A stretch of DNA of 64,000 bases, taken from assembly GCF_038789205.1 (NCBI RefSeq), contig NZ_CP128355.1, forward strand, positions 1,612,001-1,676,000, read 5' to 3'. Shown piece by piece: positions 1 through 12,150 of the stretch (the stretch's first letter is position 1; every line of letters starts with the position of its first letter). The notes beneath the pieces are model-generated. The model was not told the origin of the DNA. It made no database searches and saw nothing but the letters and a program-made list of their open reading frames with translations. Source of the DNA: Staphylococcus hsinchuensis (GTDB taxonomy: Bacteria; Bacillota; Bacilli; Staphylococcales; Staphylococcaceae). The position numbers were made by a program, and so were the translations under genes.

Positions 1-1803
1 ATTGCTAACATGGCTCCAGAATATGGTGCTACTTGTGGTTTCTTCCCAGTTGATGAAGAAGCATTAAAATATATGCGTTTAACAGGTCGTTCTGATGAAC
101 AAATCGATCTTGTAAAAACATACTTAACTGAAAATGATATGTTCTTTACTGTAGATAATGACGAACCAGAATATACTGACGTTGTTGATTTAGATTTATC
201 TACTGTAGAAGCTTCATTATCAGGTCCAAAACGTCCACAAGATTTAATCTTCTTAAGTGATATGAAAGAAGAATTCGAAAAATCAGTTACAGCTCCAGCT
301 GGTAACCAAGGACATGGATTAACAGAAGAAGAATTTGATAAAACTGCAGAAATCAAATTCAATGACGGTCATACTTCAACAATGAAAACAGGTGACATTG
401 CGATTGCCGCAATTACGTCATGTACTAATACATCTAACCCATATGTAATGTTAGGTGCAGGATTAGTAGCGAAAAAAGCTGTAGAAAAAGGCTTAGAAGT
501 ACCTGATTTCGTAAAAACATCACTAGCACCTGGTTCAAAAGTTGTTACAGGTTACCTAAGAGATTCAGGTTTACAAACTTATTTAGATCAACTTGGATTT
601 AACTTAGTTGGTTACGGTTGTACAACTTGTATCGGTAACTCAGGTCCATTGATGGAAGAAATTGAAAAAGCAATTGCTGACGAAGACTTACTTGTTACTT
701 CAGTATTATCTGGTAACCGTAACTTCGAAGGTCGTATCCATCCATTAGTAAAAGCGAACTACTTAGCATCACCGCAATTAGTAGTAGCGTATGCTTTAGC
801 GGGAACTGTAGATATCGACTTACAAAACGAACCATTAGGTAAAGGTAAAGACGGCGAAGATGTTTACCTTAAAGATATCTGGCCATCAATTAAAGAAGTT
901 GCAGATACAGTTGATAATGCAGTTACACCACAATTATTCAAAGAAGAATATGAAACTGTATACAACAACAACGAAATGTGGAATGAAATCGATGTTACTG
1001 ATCGTCCACTTTACGACTTTGATCCTGAATCTACTTACATCCAAAACCCAACATTCTTCCAAGATATGTCTAAAGAACCTGGCACTATCGAACCATTAAA
1101 TGGTTTACGTGTAATGGGTAAATTCGGTGATTCAGTGACAACTGACCATATTTCTCCAGCAGGTGCGATTGGTAAAGATACACCAGCAGGTAAATATTTA
1201 TTAGATCACAATGTACCTATTCGTCAGTTCAACTCTTATGGTTCACGTCGTGGTAACCATGAAGTAATGGTACGTGGTACATTTGCTAATATTCGTATTA
1301 AGAACCAATTAGCTCCAGGTACAGAAGGTGGATTTACTACTTACTGGCCAACTGGTGAACAAATGCCTATCTACGATGCAGCTATGAAATATAAAGAAGA
1401 TGGCACTGGTTTAGTAGTACTAGCTGGTAACGATTACGGTATGGGTTCTTCTCGTGACTGGGCAGCTAAAGGTACAAACTTATTAGGTGTTAAAACAGTT
1501 ATCGCTCAAAGTTATGAAAGAATTCACCGTTCAAACTTAGTTATGATGGGTGTATTACCATTACAATTTAAAGATGGCGAATCAGCAGATAGCTTAGGCC
1601 TTGACGGTACAGAAGAAATCTCAGTAGAAATTACTGAAGATGTGAAACCACATGACTTAATTAAAGTCCAAGCTAAGAAAGATAGTGGTGAAGTTGTAGA
1701 ATTCGAAGCTATTGCTCGTTTCGATTCAAACGTTGAATTAGATTACTATCGTCACGGTGGTATCTTACAACTTGTTCTAAGAAAGAAATTAGCTAACTCA
1801 TAA
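1..1803 (+). CDS. acnA: Aconitate hydratase, 3' part (5' end outside window)
   Basis: Interconverts citrate and isocitrate in the TCA cycle, in the cytoplasm, with a [4Fe-4S] cluster. Only the last 600 codons are here. The frame is open to base 1, so the N-terminal third lies upstream (bacterial AcnA is about 900 aa). The cluster cysteines are visible as C-X65-C-X2-C (codons at 421, 619 and 628) in SCTNTSNP and [10 protein letters not shown]. The C-terminal swivel domain carries the substrate loop [10 protein letters not shown]. The gene stands alone and ends at a strong terminator. No frameshift is seen. The family assignment is secure. Confidence 0.98.
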   Translation: MANMAPEYGATCGFFPVDEEALKYMRLTGRSDEQIDLVKTYLTENDMFFTVDNDEPEYTDVVDLDLSTVEASLSGPKRPQDLIFLSDMKEEFEKSVTAPAGNQGHGLTEEEFDKTAEIKFNDGHTSTMKTGDIAIAAITSCTNTSNPYVMLGAGLVAKKAVEKGLEVPDFVKTSLAPGSKVVTGYLRDSGLQTYLDQLGFNLVGYGCTTCIGNSGPLMEEIEKAIADEDLLVTSVLSGNRNFEGRIHPLVKANYLASPQLVVAYALAGTVDIDLQNEPLGKGKDGEDVYLKDIWPSIKEVADTVDNAVTPQLFKEEYETVYNNNEMWNEIDVTDRPLYDFDPESTYIQNPTFFQDMSKEPGTIEPLNGLRVMGKFGDSVTTDHISPAGAIGKDTPAGKYLLDHNVPIRQFNSYGSRRGNHEVMVRGTFANIRIKNQLAPGTEGGFTTYWPTGEQMPIYDAAMKYKEDGTGLVVLAGNDYGMGSSRDWAAKGTNLLGVKTVIAQSYERIHRSNLVMMGVLPLQFKDGESADSLGLDGTEEISVEITEDVKPHDLIKVQAKKDSGEVVEFEAIARFDSNVELDYYRHGGILQLVLRKKLANS

Positions 1804-1831
1804 GATATATTTTGAAATTATATCTATAAAT

Positions 1832-1866
1832 AAGGCTAGGGCAAACATTGTCCTAGCCTTTATTTT
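1832..1866 (+). terminator. Intrinsic terminator of acnA
   Basis: A perfect 9-bp stem, AAGGCTAGG (1832-1840) with CCTAGCCTT (1852-1860), is followed by a T-rich run. It lies 28 bases after the acnA stop. Confidence 0.9.
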
Positions 1867-1952
1867 ATTATGTGAGCGATAAAGTTTCTGTATTTTTCAC
1901 GTTGTATGTTAATATTGCTAATAGCAAAGATGTTTGAAAAGAGGAATAAATG

Positions 1953-2405
1953 ATGATTTACAGTATTACAGAAATTGAATCTCGTTATCAGGAAACGGAT
2001 CAAATGGGGTTTATTTATCATGGTAACTATCCTACTTGGTTTGAAGTAGCTAGAACAGACTATATTTATAAATTAGGATTTAGTTATAAAGACATGGAAG
2101 ATAGTGGCATTATTTCACCAGTAACAGATTTAGATATTAAGTATATTAAATCCATTACATATCCTGAAAAGGTCAAAATAAAAACATGGGTAGAAAAATA
2201 TTCTCGTTTGAGATCCTGCTATCGCTATGAAATATATAATGAAGCAGGGGAGCTTGCTACAACAGGTTCAACGACGCTTACATGTATTAAGAAAAGTGAT
2301 TTTAAACCTATTCGACTAGATAAATATTTCCCTGAATGGCATGAGAAATACCAGGAAATTGAAAAAAGAAACAAAGCAGGGGAAACTTACGAAGTAACAA
2401 AATAA
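1953..2405 (+). CDS. Hotdog-fold acyl-CoA thioesterase (YneP/MenI-like)
   Basis: Small cytoplasmic thioesterase of the 4-hydroxybenzoyl-CoA thioesterase type, about 150 aa, the normal size. The N-terminal block ETDQMGFIYHGNYPTWFEVAR is typical: the Asp and the tyrosine/histidine pair line the active site, and the long central helix follows. A homologue next to aconitase in Bacillus (yneP) supports the family call. A role in 1,4-dihydroxy-2-naphthoyl-CoA hydrolysis for menaquinone is possible, but is inference. Two ATGs lie in tandem (1950 and 1953). The second is 8 bases from GAGG (1941-1944) and is preferred. Confidence 0.85.
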   Translation: MIYSITEIESRYQETDQMGFIYHGNYPTWFEVARTDYIYKLGFSYKDMEDSGIISPVTDLDIKYIKSITYPEKVKIKTWVEKYSRLRSCYRYEIYNEAGELATTGSTTLTCIKKSDFKPIRLDKYFPEWHEKYQEIEKRNKAGETYEVTK

Positions 2406-2414
2406 CTGTAAAAT

Positions 2415-2466
2415 GAGGAGCTGGATAGAATCTTAAAAATTTAAGATTCTATCCAGCTCCTCTTTA
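2415..2466 (+). terminator. Terminator between convergent genes
   Basis: A perfect 21-bp inverted repeat (2415-2435 with 2442-2462) with a 6-base loop is followed by TTTAT. It ends the thioesterase gene and probably also serves the minus-strand gene that converges on it. Confidence 0.9.
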
Positions 2467-2495
2467 TATGATCAATTATATTTTCTTAAGATTTA

Positions 2496-2792
2496 TTATT
2501 TAGTGCTATACGCAATTTCATCAATGGAATCATTTACATCTATATAAAGGTGATTGTCCTCGAAGTACCATAAGTCTTTCTCAGCAATAGCAATGTTAAA
2601 CCCATTAAATTCATTCTCAAAACCAATTTCAATGTCTTCTCTTTTATCTACAGTGAATGCTGGGCTGAATCCTTGTTTTAACTGGAATTCGCCACCGTAT
2701 CTTACGTAAAATAACAACACTTTACCTTCTTCTGGCAATTCTAATTCATCTTTGAACCATTTTACTGCTTCATCTGATAATTCTATATTCAT
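2496..2792 (-). CDS. HesB/YneR-like protein without iron-sulfur ligands
   Basis: 98-residue cytoplasmic protein resembling the HesB/IscA fold (YneR group of Bacillus). The opening [15 protein letters not shown] and the central [18 protein letters not shown] fit the family. Unlike true A-type iron-sulfur carriers it contains no cysteine at all, so it cannot ligate a cluster in the usual way and its function is unknown. It sits between the thioesterase and plsY, as in Bacillus (yneP, yneR, yneS). An AAAGGAGA-type site lies about 13 bases before the ATG. Confidence 0.8.
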   Translation of the reverse strand: MNIELSDEAVKWFKDELELPEEGKVLLFYVRYGGEFQLKQGFSPAFTVDKREDIEIGFENEFNGFNIAIAEKDLWYFEDNHLYIDVNDSIDEIAYSTK

Positions 2793-2812
2793 GACGTTAT
2801 ACAGTCTCCTTT

Positions 2813-3113
2813 CGCTATAGTAGCGTAATATTTTTGAACACTTACTATATGAAATACATTATTTATATCCATACCCGTTATGAACTATTTTAACATTAAA
2901 ATTGTGCACTTTTATAATAAGTCAATTCAACTTGATTATTAATAATAAAATAAATTTATCTTGTTTTTATAAAAGTAAAAGGCGTATAATTGATGTAAAG
3001 GAAAAGTTATAAAATAATTTTTGTATTATTAAGTGGTAAGTATTGAACTTAGATTGGTTAATAGTAACTTATTGGTTTTATGCCTGACCTTTAATTTATT
3101 TCTTATAGAGTAC
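2813..3113. other. AT-rich intergenic region with an orphan promoter-like site
   Basis: No gene longer than about 30 codons is seen. It contains a plus-strand promoter-like pair, TTGTTT (2961-2966) and TATAAT (2985-2990), 18 bases apart, with no gene downstream before the plsY terminator. Confidence 0.4.
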
Positions 3114-3143
3114 AAAAAAGCTGGAACAAATATATGTTCCAGC
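3114..3143 (-). terminator. Terminator of plsY
   Basis: Read on the minus strand: an 8-bp stem GCTGGAAC/GTTCCAGC (3143-3136 with 3127-3120) followed by six T (3119-3114). Confidence 0.9.
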
Positions 3144-3196
3144 CATAATTAGATGCGTGCTCAATGCACTTTCTCTGTTAATATCTTTAAATTTAT

Positions 3197-3805
3197 TTAC
3201 ATCCATTTGATCTTAGGCTCTTCACCTTTAAAGATTCTAACGATGTTTGTACGATGGCGTATGATTAATAACAATCCAACGCCAAAGCTAACGAGTACTA
3301 GAATATAGTCTCGAATTAATAATGCGCCAATGACACAGCAAATCGTTGCGGTAATACTAGATAGTGAAACGTATTTTGTTAAATATAGAATAATAAAGAA
3401 TATACCTACAAGTATTAATAATAATATTGGATTAACACCGAATATTACGCCTGCACTTGTTGCAACTGCTTTACCACCTTTAAATCCTAAATATATAGGA
3501 TAAACATGTCCCGCAATAGCGAATACACCAACAATAAGTCCGTTTGTAAAGAATGAACTAACTGGGCCATCTGCGTGTATAGGGAACCATAAAGGGAAGA
3601 ATACTACAATAAAACCTTTAAACATATCTAGGAAAGTCACTAAAAATCCTGCCGGTTTACCTAGTACTCTGAAACTATTCGTTGCACCTGTATTTTTGCT
3701 CCCCAATTGTCTAATATCTTTTTTGTAAAATAATTTACCTACAACAAAGCCACTTGGAAAAGCACCAACGAGGTAACTGAGTATTAACATGACTGCAATC
3801 ATCAT
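3197..3805 (-). CDS. plsY: Glycerol-3-phosphate acyltransferase PlsY
   Basis: Integral membrane enzyme that transfers the acyl group from acyl-phosphate to glycerol-3-phosphate, the first acylation in phospholipid synthesis (works with PlsX and PlsC). It has 202 residues with five or so hydrophobic segments, the usual length. Signature loops are [15 protein letters not shown] near residues 36-50 and [19 protein letters not shown] in the second cytoplasmic loop. It begins with tandem ATGs, as in S. aureus. AAAGGA lies about 15 bases upstream, rather far. It diverges from parE with 192 bases between them. Confidence 0.95.
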   Translation of the reverse strand: MMIAVMLILSYLVGAFPSGFVVGKLFYKKDIRQLGSKNTGATNSFRVLGKPAGFLVTFLDMFKGFIVVFFPLWFPIHADGPVSSFFTNGLIVGVFAIAGHVYPIYLGFKGGKAVATSAGVIFGVNPILLLILVGIFFIILYLTKYVSLSSITATICCVIGALLIRDYILVLVSFGVGLLLIIRHRTNIVRIFKGEEPKIKWM

Positions 3806-3997
3806 ATTTAATCACACATCCTTTAATGACATTAAATTCATTTTATCACATTTGAACGACGATATACGAATAAATTTCTCACATTTTATAGTTTAACTTA
3901 AATATTAATTTGATGCTTGCATTTTAGTAAGTTTTATATAAAAATAACTATTGTATGGTTTTAAAAACGAACGTACGTTTGTAGGAGGGCGAAACGA

Positions 3998-5994
<1,997 letters not shown>

Positions 5995-5998
<4 letters not shown>

Positions 5999-8397
5999 GT
6001 GAAATAATTCAAGATTTGTCGCTAGAGGATGTCATAGGCGACCGATTTGGTAGATATAGTAAATACATCATTCAAGAACGTGCACTACCTGATGTCCGTG
6101 ATGGACTTAAACCTGTTCAACGACGCATTTTATACGCGATGTATTCAAGTGGGAATACGTATGATAAAGGTTTCCGAAAAAGTGCGAAATCTGTCGGTGA
6201 TGTTATCGGACAGTATCACCCTCATGGTGACACATCTGTTTATGATGCAATGGTACGTCTTAGTCAAGACTGGAAACTACGTCATGTATTAATTGAAATG
6301 CAAGGTAACAATGGTAGTATTGATAACGATCCAGCTGCAGCGATGCGTTATACTGAAGCTAAATTAAGTAAAATTTCTGCTGAACTGCTAAGAGATATTA
6401 ATAAAGATACTGTACCATTTATGCCTAACTATGATGATACGACAACTGAACCTATGGTATTACCTGCGAGACTACCTCAGTTATTAATTAATGGTAGTAC
6501 AGGAATTTCTTCTGGGTATGCGACAGATATTCCACCACATAACTTAGCTGAAGTTATTCAAGCGACGTTAAAATATATTGATAACCCTGACATTACTGTT
6601 AATCAATTAATGAAATATGTGAAGGGACCAGACTTTCCAACTGGTGGTATTATTCAAGGTGTAAATGGAATTAAGAAAGCGTATGAAACTGGTAAAGGTA
6701 AGATTATCGTACGTTCTAAAGTTGATGTTGAAACATTACGAAATGGTAGAAAAGAATTAGTAGTGACTGAAGTTCCGTATGAAGTTAATAAAAGTTCCCT
6801 TGTTAAAAAGATTGATGAGCTCCGTGCGGATAAAAAAGTTGATGGCATTGTTGAAGTACGAGATGAAACCGATCGCACAGGGTTACGTATCGCTATTGAA
6901 TTGAAAAAAGATGTAAATAGTGAATCCGTAGCAAATTACTTGTATAAAAATACTGATTTACAAGTAGCATATAACTTTAATATGGTTGCGATTAGTGACG
7001 GACGACCAAAATTAATGGGTATTCGTGAAATCATCGATAGTTATTTAAATCATCAAATTGATGTTGTTACAAGACGTACTCGTCATGAACTAGATCAAGC
7101 TGAGAGTAGAATGCACATCGTTGAAGGTTTAATGAAAGCTTTATCTGTACTTGACGAAGTGATTCACATTATTAGAAATTCAAAAAATAAACAAGATGCT
7201 AAAGTCAATTTAGTTGATGAATTTGATCTTACAGACGCACAAGCTGAAGCGATTGTAACGTTACAATTATACCGTTTAACAAATACGGATATTGTTCAAC
7301 TAAGAGAAGAACATGATGAACTAAAGGCATTAATAGATAAACTTAGAAATATTTTAGATAATCATGACGCATTATTAAATGTTATCAAAGAAGAACTTTC
7401 TGATATTAGAAAGCGTTTTAAACAAGACAGACTTTCAACAATTGAAGCTGAAATTGAAGAAATTAAAATCGATAAAGAAGTTATGGTTCCTAGTGAAAAC
7501 GTAATCGTGAGTATGACAAACCATGGTTATATTAAACGTACTTCTTTACGCAGTTACAATGCCAGTGGTGTTGAAGAGGTAGGTGTTAAATCTGGTGATG
7601 CATTGTTTAGACATGCGGAAGTGAACACACTAGATACTGTGTTAATATTTACGAATAAAGGACGTTATTTGTTTATTCCTGTGCATAAATTGGCTGAAGT
7701 AAAATGGAAAGAGTTAGGTCAACACGTTTCACAAATCGTTTCAATAGACGAGGACGAATACGTCATTGATATGCAGTTTGAACGTCAATTTGAGACAGAT
7801 GCATATTATATCCTTGCGACACGTAATGGCATGATTAAGAAAAGCAATGTCTCAATGTTTAAAACATCACGTTTTAATAAACCACTTATTGCAATGAAAT
7901 TAAAGCAAGGTGATGAATTGCTCAATGTAATGCGTATCGATTCATCACAATTGATTACAGTGCTCACGAACAAAGGTATGTCACTCACATATATGAGCGA
8001 TGAATTGTCTGATACTGGATTAAGAGCGGCTGGTGTTAAATCTATTAATTTAAAGGATGGCGACCATGTAGTGATGACACAATTAGTAGAAGAGGGACAA
8101 ACTATTTTAATGGCGACACAACGCGGTGCGCTGAAACGTATAAGTTTTAAAGTATTACAAGTCGCTAAACGTGCCCAACGTGGTATTACGTTATTGAAAG
8201 AGTTAAAGAAAGCGCCTCATAGAATTGTTGCGGCTGAAGTTGTTACTCCTGAGCATACGCAGTATACACTTTACTCTAAAGATCAACAAGAAACAGGCGA
8301 AATTAATAGCATTCATCTTTCTGAACAATACACGAATGGTAGCTTTGTTGTAGATATAAATGAATTTGGAGAAGTTGAACAATTAACCGTAAAATAG
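5995..8397 (+). CDS. parC: DNA topoisomerase IV subunit A
   Basis: DNA breakage-reunion subunit of topoisomerase IV, 800 residues. The winged-helix domain carries the catalytic tyrosine Y119 in RYTEAKLS. The quinolone-resistance region reads [15 protein letters not shown], giving Thr80 and Asp84, where S. aureus has Ser80 and Glu84. The C-terminal half is the beta-pinwheel DNA-wrapping domain. The TTG start overlaps the parE TGA (TTGA) and has GAGGAGG (5981-5987) at good spacing. No clear terminator is seen after the stop. Confidence 0.97.
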
Positions 8398-8638
8398 TTG
8401 CTTTTAAAAATTAATTAGTCAATACACTGATTTAGTGATAAAATATCATTTAAGTACATCTATATTTAAGAAATCAAGAGATTTATAGTGTGGAAATAAA
8501 TTTAAATTCTGAACGTTTTAAATGACGGTAGATTTTTAATTTGTTTATATTGGGTATGTTATCTTAAGACGATTTACCTAATAGCTTTAAGTCTCTTGCT
8601 TATATAAAAATTTAAATGAAGAGATGAGAGGGATTTAC

Positions 8639-10081
8639 TTGAAAGATTTTGATAGTTTAATTCCTGGTTGGTTCAAAGCATTTGTCCAAGTCGGGAATGA
8701 TTTAATATGGTCGCAATACCTCATTGGTCTGTTATTAACAGCAGGGATATTTTTCACGATCAGCTCTAAATTTGTTCAAATTCGAACATTTCCAGAAATG
8801 TTCCGTGCTGTGGGTGAGAAACCGGAAACTTTAGACAATGGTAAGAAAGGTATTGCTCCATTCCAAGCGTTCGCAATCAGTGCAGCATCTCGTGTTGGTA
8901 CCGGAAATATAGCCGGTGTTGCAACTGCAATTGTACTAGGTGGACCTGGGGCTGTATTTTGGATGTGGATTATTGCATTAATTGGTGCAGCCAGTGCTTT
9001 TATTGAAGCAACTTTAGCACAAGTGTATAAAGTACCTGACAAAGATGGTGGTTTCCGTGGAGGCCCTGCTTATTACATAACTAAAGGCTTAAATCAAAAA
9101 TGGTTAGGTATTGTATTTGCGGTTTTAATTACTGTTACTTTCGCGTTTGTTTTTAATACGGTACAGTCTAATACAATTGCAGAGTCATTAAAGACACAAT
9201 ATCACGTTAGTCCTTTTATCACTGGTATTGTTTTAGCAGTATTTACTGCCATCATAATTTTTGGTGGTGTAAGAAGTATTGCTAAATTATCATCCGTAAT
9301 CGTACCTGTTATGGCACTTTTATATATTTTAATCGTTGTCGTTATTTTATTATTAAATTTTGACCAAATTATTCCTATGATTTTAACTATTATTAAGAGC
9401 GCATTTGGTCTAGAACAAGTAACAGGTGGTACGATTGGTGCTACTATATTACAAGGGGTAAAACGTGGTTTATTCTCAAATGAAGCTGGTATGGGTTCTG
9501 CACCTAATGCAGCAGCAACTGCAGCAGTGCCACACCCTGTAAAACAAGGTTTAATTCAATCTTTAGGTGTATTCTTTGATACTATGCTTGTTTGTACATC
9601 AACAGCGATTATGATTTTACTATATTCTGGATTGAAGTTCGGTGAAAAAGCACCACAAGGTGTAGCCGTTACGCAATCAGCTTTAAATGAGCATTTAGGT
9701 AGTGGCGGTGGTATTTTCTTAACCGTTGCAATTACATTATTTGCGTTTTCATCTGTAGTTGGTAATTATTATTACGGACAATCAAATATTGAATTCTTGT
9801 CTGGTAATAAAGTAATCCTATTCATTTTCAGATGTCTAGTTGTAGTATTAGTATTTATTGGTGCAGTCGTTAAAACTGAAGTTGTTTGGAGTACTGCAGA
9901 CTTATTTATGGGTCTAATGGCTATAGTGAACTTAGTCGCAATTATAGGTCTATCCAATATTGCATTTGCTGTGATGAAAGATTACAACAAACAACGTAAA
10001 GCAGGTAGAAAGCCTGTCTTTAGACCAGAAAATTTAGAAATAAATTTATTTGGTATTGAAAGTTGGGGCATGAAAAAATAA
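8639..10081 (+). CDS. alsT: Sodium:alanine symporter family protein
   Basis: Membrane amino-acid carrier of the alanine/glycine:cation symporter (AGCS) family, 480 residues with about eleven hydrophobic segments. Family blocks include SRVGTGNIAGVATAIVLGGPGAVFWMW and the later FSNEAGMGSAPNAAATAAV. TTG 8639 (MKDFDSL) is preferred over the upstream ATG at 8624: AGAGGG (8627-8632) lies 6 bases before it, and the S. aureus homologue begins the same way. Alanine, glycine or glutamine are possible substrates and sequence alone does not decide. It is transcribed alone, ending at a terminator. Confidence 0.9.
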   Translation: MKDFDSLIPGWFKAFVQVGNDLIWSQYLIGLLLTAGIFFTISSKFVQIRTFPEMFRAVGEKPETLDNGKKGIAPFQAFAISAASRVGTGNIAGVATAIVLGGPGAVFWMWIIALIGAASAFIEATLAQVYKVPDKDGGFRGGPAYYITKGLNQKWLGIVFAVLITVTFAFVFNTVQSNTIAESLKTQYHVSPFITGIVLAVFTAIIIFGGVRSIAKLSSVIVPVMALLYILIVVVILLLNFDQIIPMILTIIKSAFGLEQVTGGTIGATILQGVKRGLFSNEAGMGSAPNAAATAAVPHPVKQGLIQSLGVFFDTMLVCTSTAIMILLYSGLKFGEKAPQGVAVTQSALNEHLGSGGGIFLTVAITLFAFSSVVGNYYYGQSNIEFLSGNKVILFIFRCLVVVLVFIGAVVKTEVVWSTADLFMGLMAIVNLVAIIGLSNIAFAVMKDYNKQRKAGRKPVFRPENLEINLFGIESWGMKK

Positions 10082-10094
10082 TAAAGTTTAATTG

Positions 10095-10146
10095 GCGGGA
10101 TTTAGAAATCTATGGCTTTATATAGATTTCTATCCCGCTTTTTTTA
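10095..10146 (+). terminator. Terminator of alsT
   Basis: A long stem, GCGGGAT plus AGAAATCTAT (10095-10113), pairs with ATAGATTTCT plus ATCCCGC (10122-10138), followed by eight T. Confidence 0.92.
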
Positions 10147-10474
10147 TAATATTTTGACCATTTAGCTTAATTATATAGAAATGACAAAAATGAAATCGTT
10201 AATGAGTATGACTAAGGCGTTTATGCCCACGTAGTTTGTTTAAGGTTTTATAATAGAACTTTTAAATATAACCTTTACAGTGTATAATACTTACAATAGT
10301 CAGTTTAGATTTATATACGAATGTGTATTAATAAATATGTTAAATAATAAGCATATTGATGTTAGGACATTTGAAATTTGTGATATGTGCACCATTTTCG
10401 GAGCCTAAAATTAAATTACTTTTGTCCTTGCTTTGACGTAATAGTAAGAATTTATTTAAGGATTGGTGAATTTG
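10147..10474. other. AT-rich leader region, no gene seen
   Basis: No open frame of note. TATAAT at 10283-10288 could be a -10 element for the next gene, but the matching -35 is poor. Confidence 0.3.
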
Positions 10475-11701
10475 ATGACAACTGAACACGAAACAAAGCA
10501 AGATCAACAAGGTAAAAAAGGAAAATTACCTTTGAGTTTTCCAGAAACCCGCTTTATGAAGTTTCTAGGAGGTAAAGATATAATATTTGGTTTAATAATC
10601 CTTATATTGCTAGGTGTTGCGATATTTATTTTTGACCAAGTATCTTATATCTTTAAACCTTTCATCATTGTCTTTAATACGATAGCTGCACCTATTGTCG
10701 TTTCTCTCATTTTATATTATTTATTTAACCCGTTAGTGAACTTGATGGAACGATATAACATTGCAAGAGTGTGGGGCGTAACGATTTTATTCTTATTAAT
10801 TATAGGGGTCATTACGCTAGCCGTTAATTTACTTATCCCTTTAATTAGTACACAGTTGAAGAGTTTTGGTAATAATTTCCCTACATACGTTGATAAAATA
10901 AATGATTTTATTGATAGTGTGACTAAAAACTCTGTTATTTCAAATTTTTATGGTCAAATTCAAGATCAGTTAGATACGTTAGCTAAGAAGATACCATCTA
11001 TGATTTCAAGTTACTTTAATGATTTTGGTTCTAAAGTTAAAGTCTTTGCGGAAGCATTAGTTAACATCGGTGTTGTGATCGTTACCACACCATTTGTGTT
11101 ATTCTTTATGTTAAAAGATGGGCATCGTTTTAAAGAATTTTCTACAAATATGATACCTCCAAAATTCCGAAAAGATTATCACGATTTATTAGATAAAATG
11201 AGTGAACAAGTTGGTTCTTATATCCAAGGTCAAATTATCGTTTCATTTTGTATAGGTATTCTTTTATTTATTGGATATAGTATTATCGGTTTAGATTATT
11301 CATTAATTTTAGCGTGTATTGCAGCAGTGACAAGCGTTGTACCTTATCTTGGTCCCACAATTGCCATTTCACCTGCAATCATTATTGCCTTAATCACTTC
11401 ACCTATAATGTTGCTTAAATTAGTTGTGGTTTGGACTTTGGTACAATTTGTGGAAGGACACTTTATTTCACCAAATGTAATGGGGAAAACTTTAAAAATT
11501 CATCCTTTAACAATTATATTTATCTTATTAAGCGCAGGAAATATATTAGGTGTTGTAGGCGTGATTTTAGGTATCCCTGGTTATGCTATATTAAAAGTAC
11601 TTGTATCACATTTATTCTTATTATATAAACGTAGATATAATAAATATTATGGTAATGATGCGGGCGAATATGAAATTAAAGATGAAGAAGTTATTCGTTA
11701 A
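10475..11701 (+). CDS. AI-2E family transporter (PerM-like)
   Basis: Polytopic membrane protein of the AI-2 exporter/PerM superfamily, about 408 residues with seven to eight hydrophobic segments. The family core AITSVVPYLGPTIA-like stretch (here AAVTSVVPYLGPTIAISPA) lies near residue 290, and the C-terminal block is VEGHFISPNVMGKTLKIHPL. Homologues include exporters and sodium/proton antiporters, so the substrate is not predictable. Starts at TTG 10463, TTG 10472 or ATG 10475 are possible. AAGGA (10458-10462) is 9 bases from 10472 and 12 from 10475. The N-terminus is charged and cytoplasmic. Confidence 0.88.
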   Translation: MTTEHETKQDQQGKKGKLPLSFPETRFMKFLGGKDIIFGLIILILLGVAIFIFDQVSYIFKPFIIVFNTIAAPIVVSLILYYLFNPLVNLMERYNIARVWGVTILFLLIIGVITLAVNLLIPLISTQLKSFGNNFPTYVDKINDFIDSVTKNSVISNFYGQIQDQLDTLAKKIPSMISSYFNDFGSKVKVFAEALVNIGVVIVTTPFVLFFMLKDGHRFKEFSTNMIPPKFRKDYHDLLDKMSEQVGSYIQGQIIVSFCIGILLFIGYSIIGLDYSLILACIAAVTSVVPYLGPTIAISPAIIIALITSPIMLLKLVVVWTLVQFVEGHFISPNVMGKTLKIHPLTIIFILLSAGNILGVVGVILGIPGYAILKVLVSHLFLLYKRRYNKYYGNDAGEYEIKDEEVIR

Positions 11702-11718
11702 ATGCTTATAATAAAACA

Positions 11719-11762
11719 GCTGTCAGTGAAACCTTAGTTGAGTTCATTGGCAGCCTTTTTAA
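11719..11762 (+). terminator. Terminator of the AI-2E family gene
   Basis: GCTGTCAGTGAA (11719-11730) pairs imperfectly with TTCATTGGCAGC (11743-11754), followed by a T run. Confidence 0.8.
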
Positions 11763-12040
11763 TTTGGAGTTAAAAATAAGAGGTGGGAATTAAATAGCTA
11801 AGTGATTTCTACACTGATTAGCACTATTTTCCCGACCTCTTTGCTTAGGAGTATTAATTAATATAAGGTTGTAACTAATTAAAGGAGAAGTGATTAGTTA
11901 CTTAATAAACTAACGTAAACTTTTTAAATATCATTGACTTAAAGAGTTGAACTTAAATACGCATGTAATTAAGTTACTCAACTAATATAACACTAATAGA
12001 AAACGCTTTCAATATCTGTAAAGTGAACATTGAAATAAAT
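11763..12040. other. Gene-free gap with hairpins
   Basis: No gene is seen. It holds a GAGGTGGGA...TCCCGACCTC hairpin (11778-11843), one of the staphylococcal intergenic repeats, and an inverted repeat GTAACTAAT/ATTAGTTAC (11871-11901) whose loop contains AAAGGAGAAG. In the S. aureus order, as remembered, mprF would sit in this interval. Confidence 0.5.
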
Positions 12041-12075
12041 AAAAAACGTCTGAGACAAAAATAGATGTCTCAGAC
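12041..12075 (-). terminator. Terminator of msrA (dispersed CTGAGACA hairpin)
   Basis: A perfect 9-bp stem, GTCTGAGAC (12048-12056) with GTCTCAGAC (12067-12075), is followed on the minus strand by a T run (12046-12041). It is one of four copies of this hairpin in the window. Confidence 0.85.
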
Positions 12076-12150
12076 TCTTAGTCAATTAGGTGGGATTATG
12101 AAATCATTATTAAAAAATTCGATTTCAGTTCCACTCCTTTTTATGTCTTA

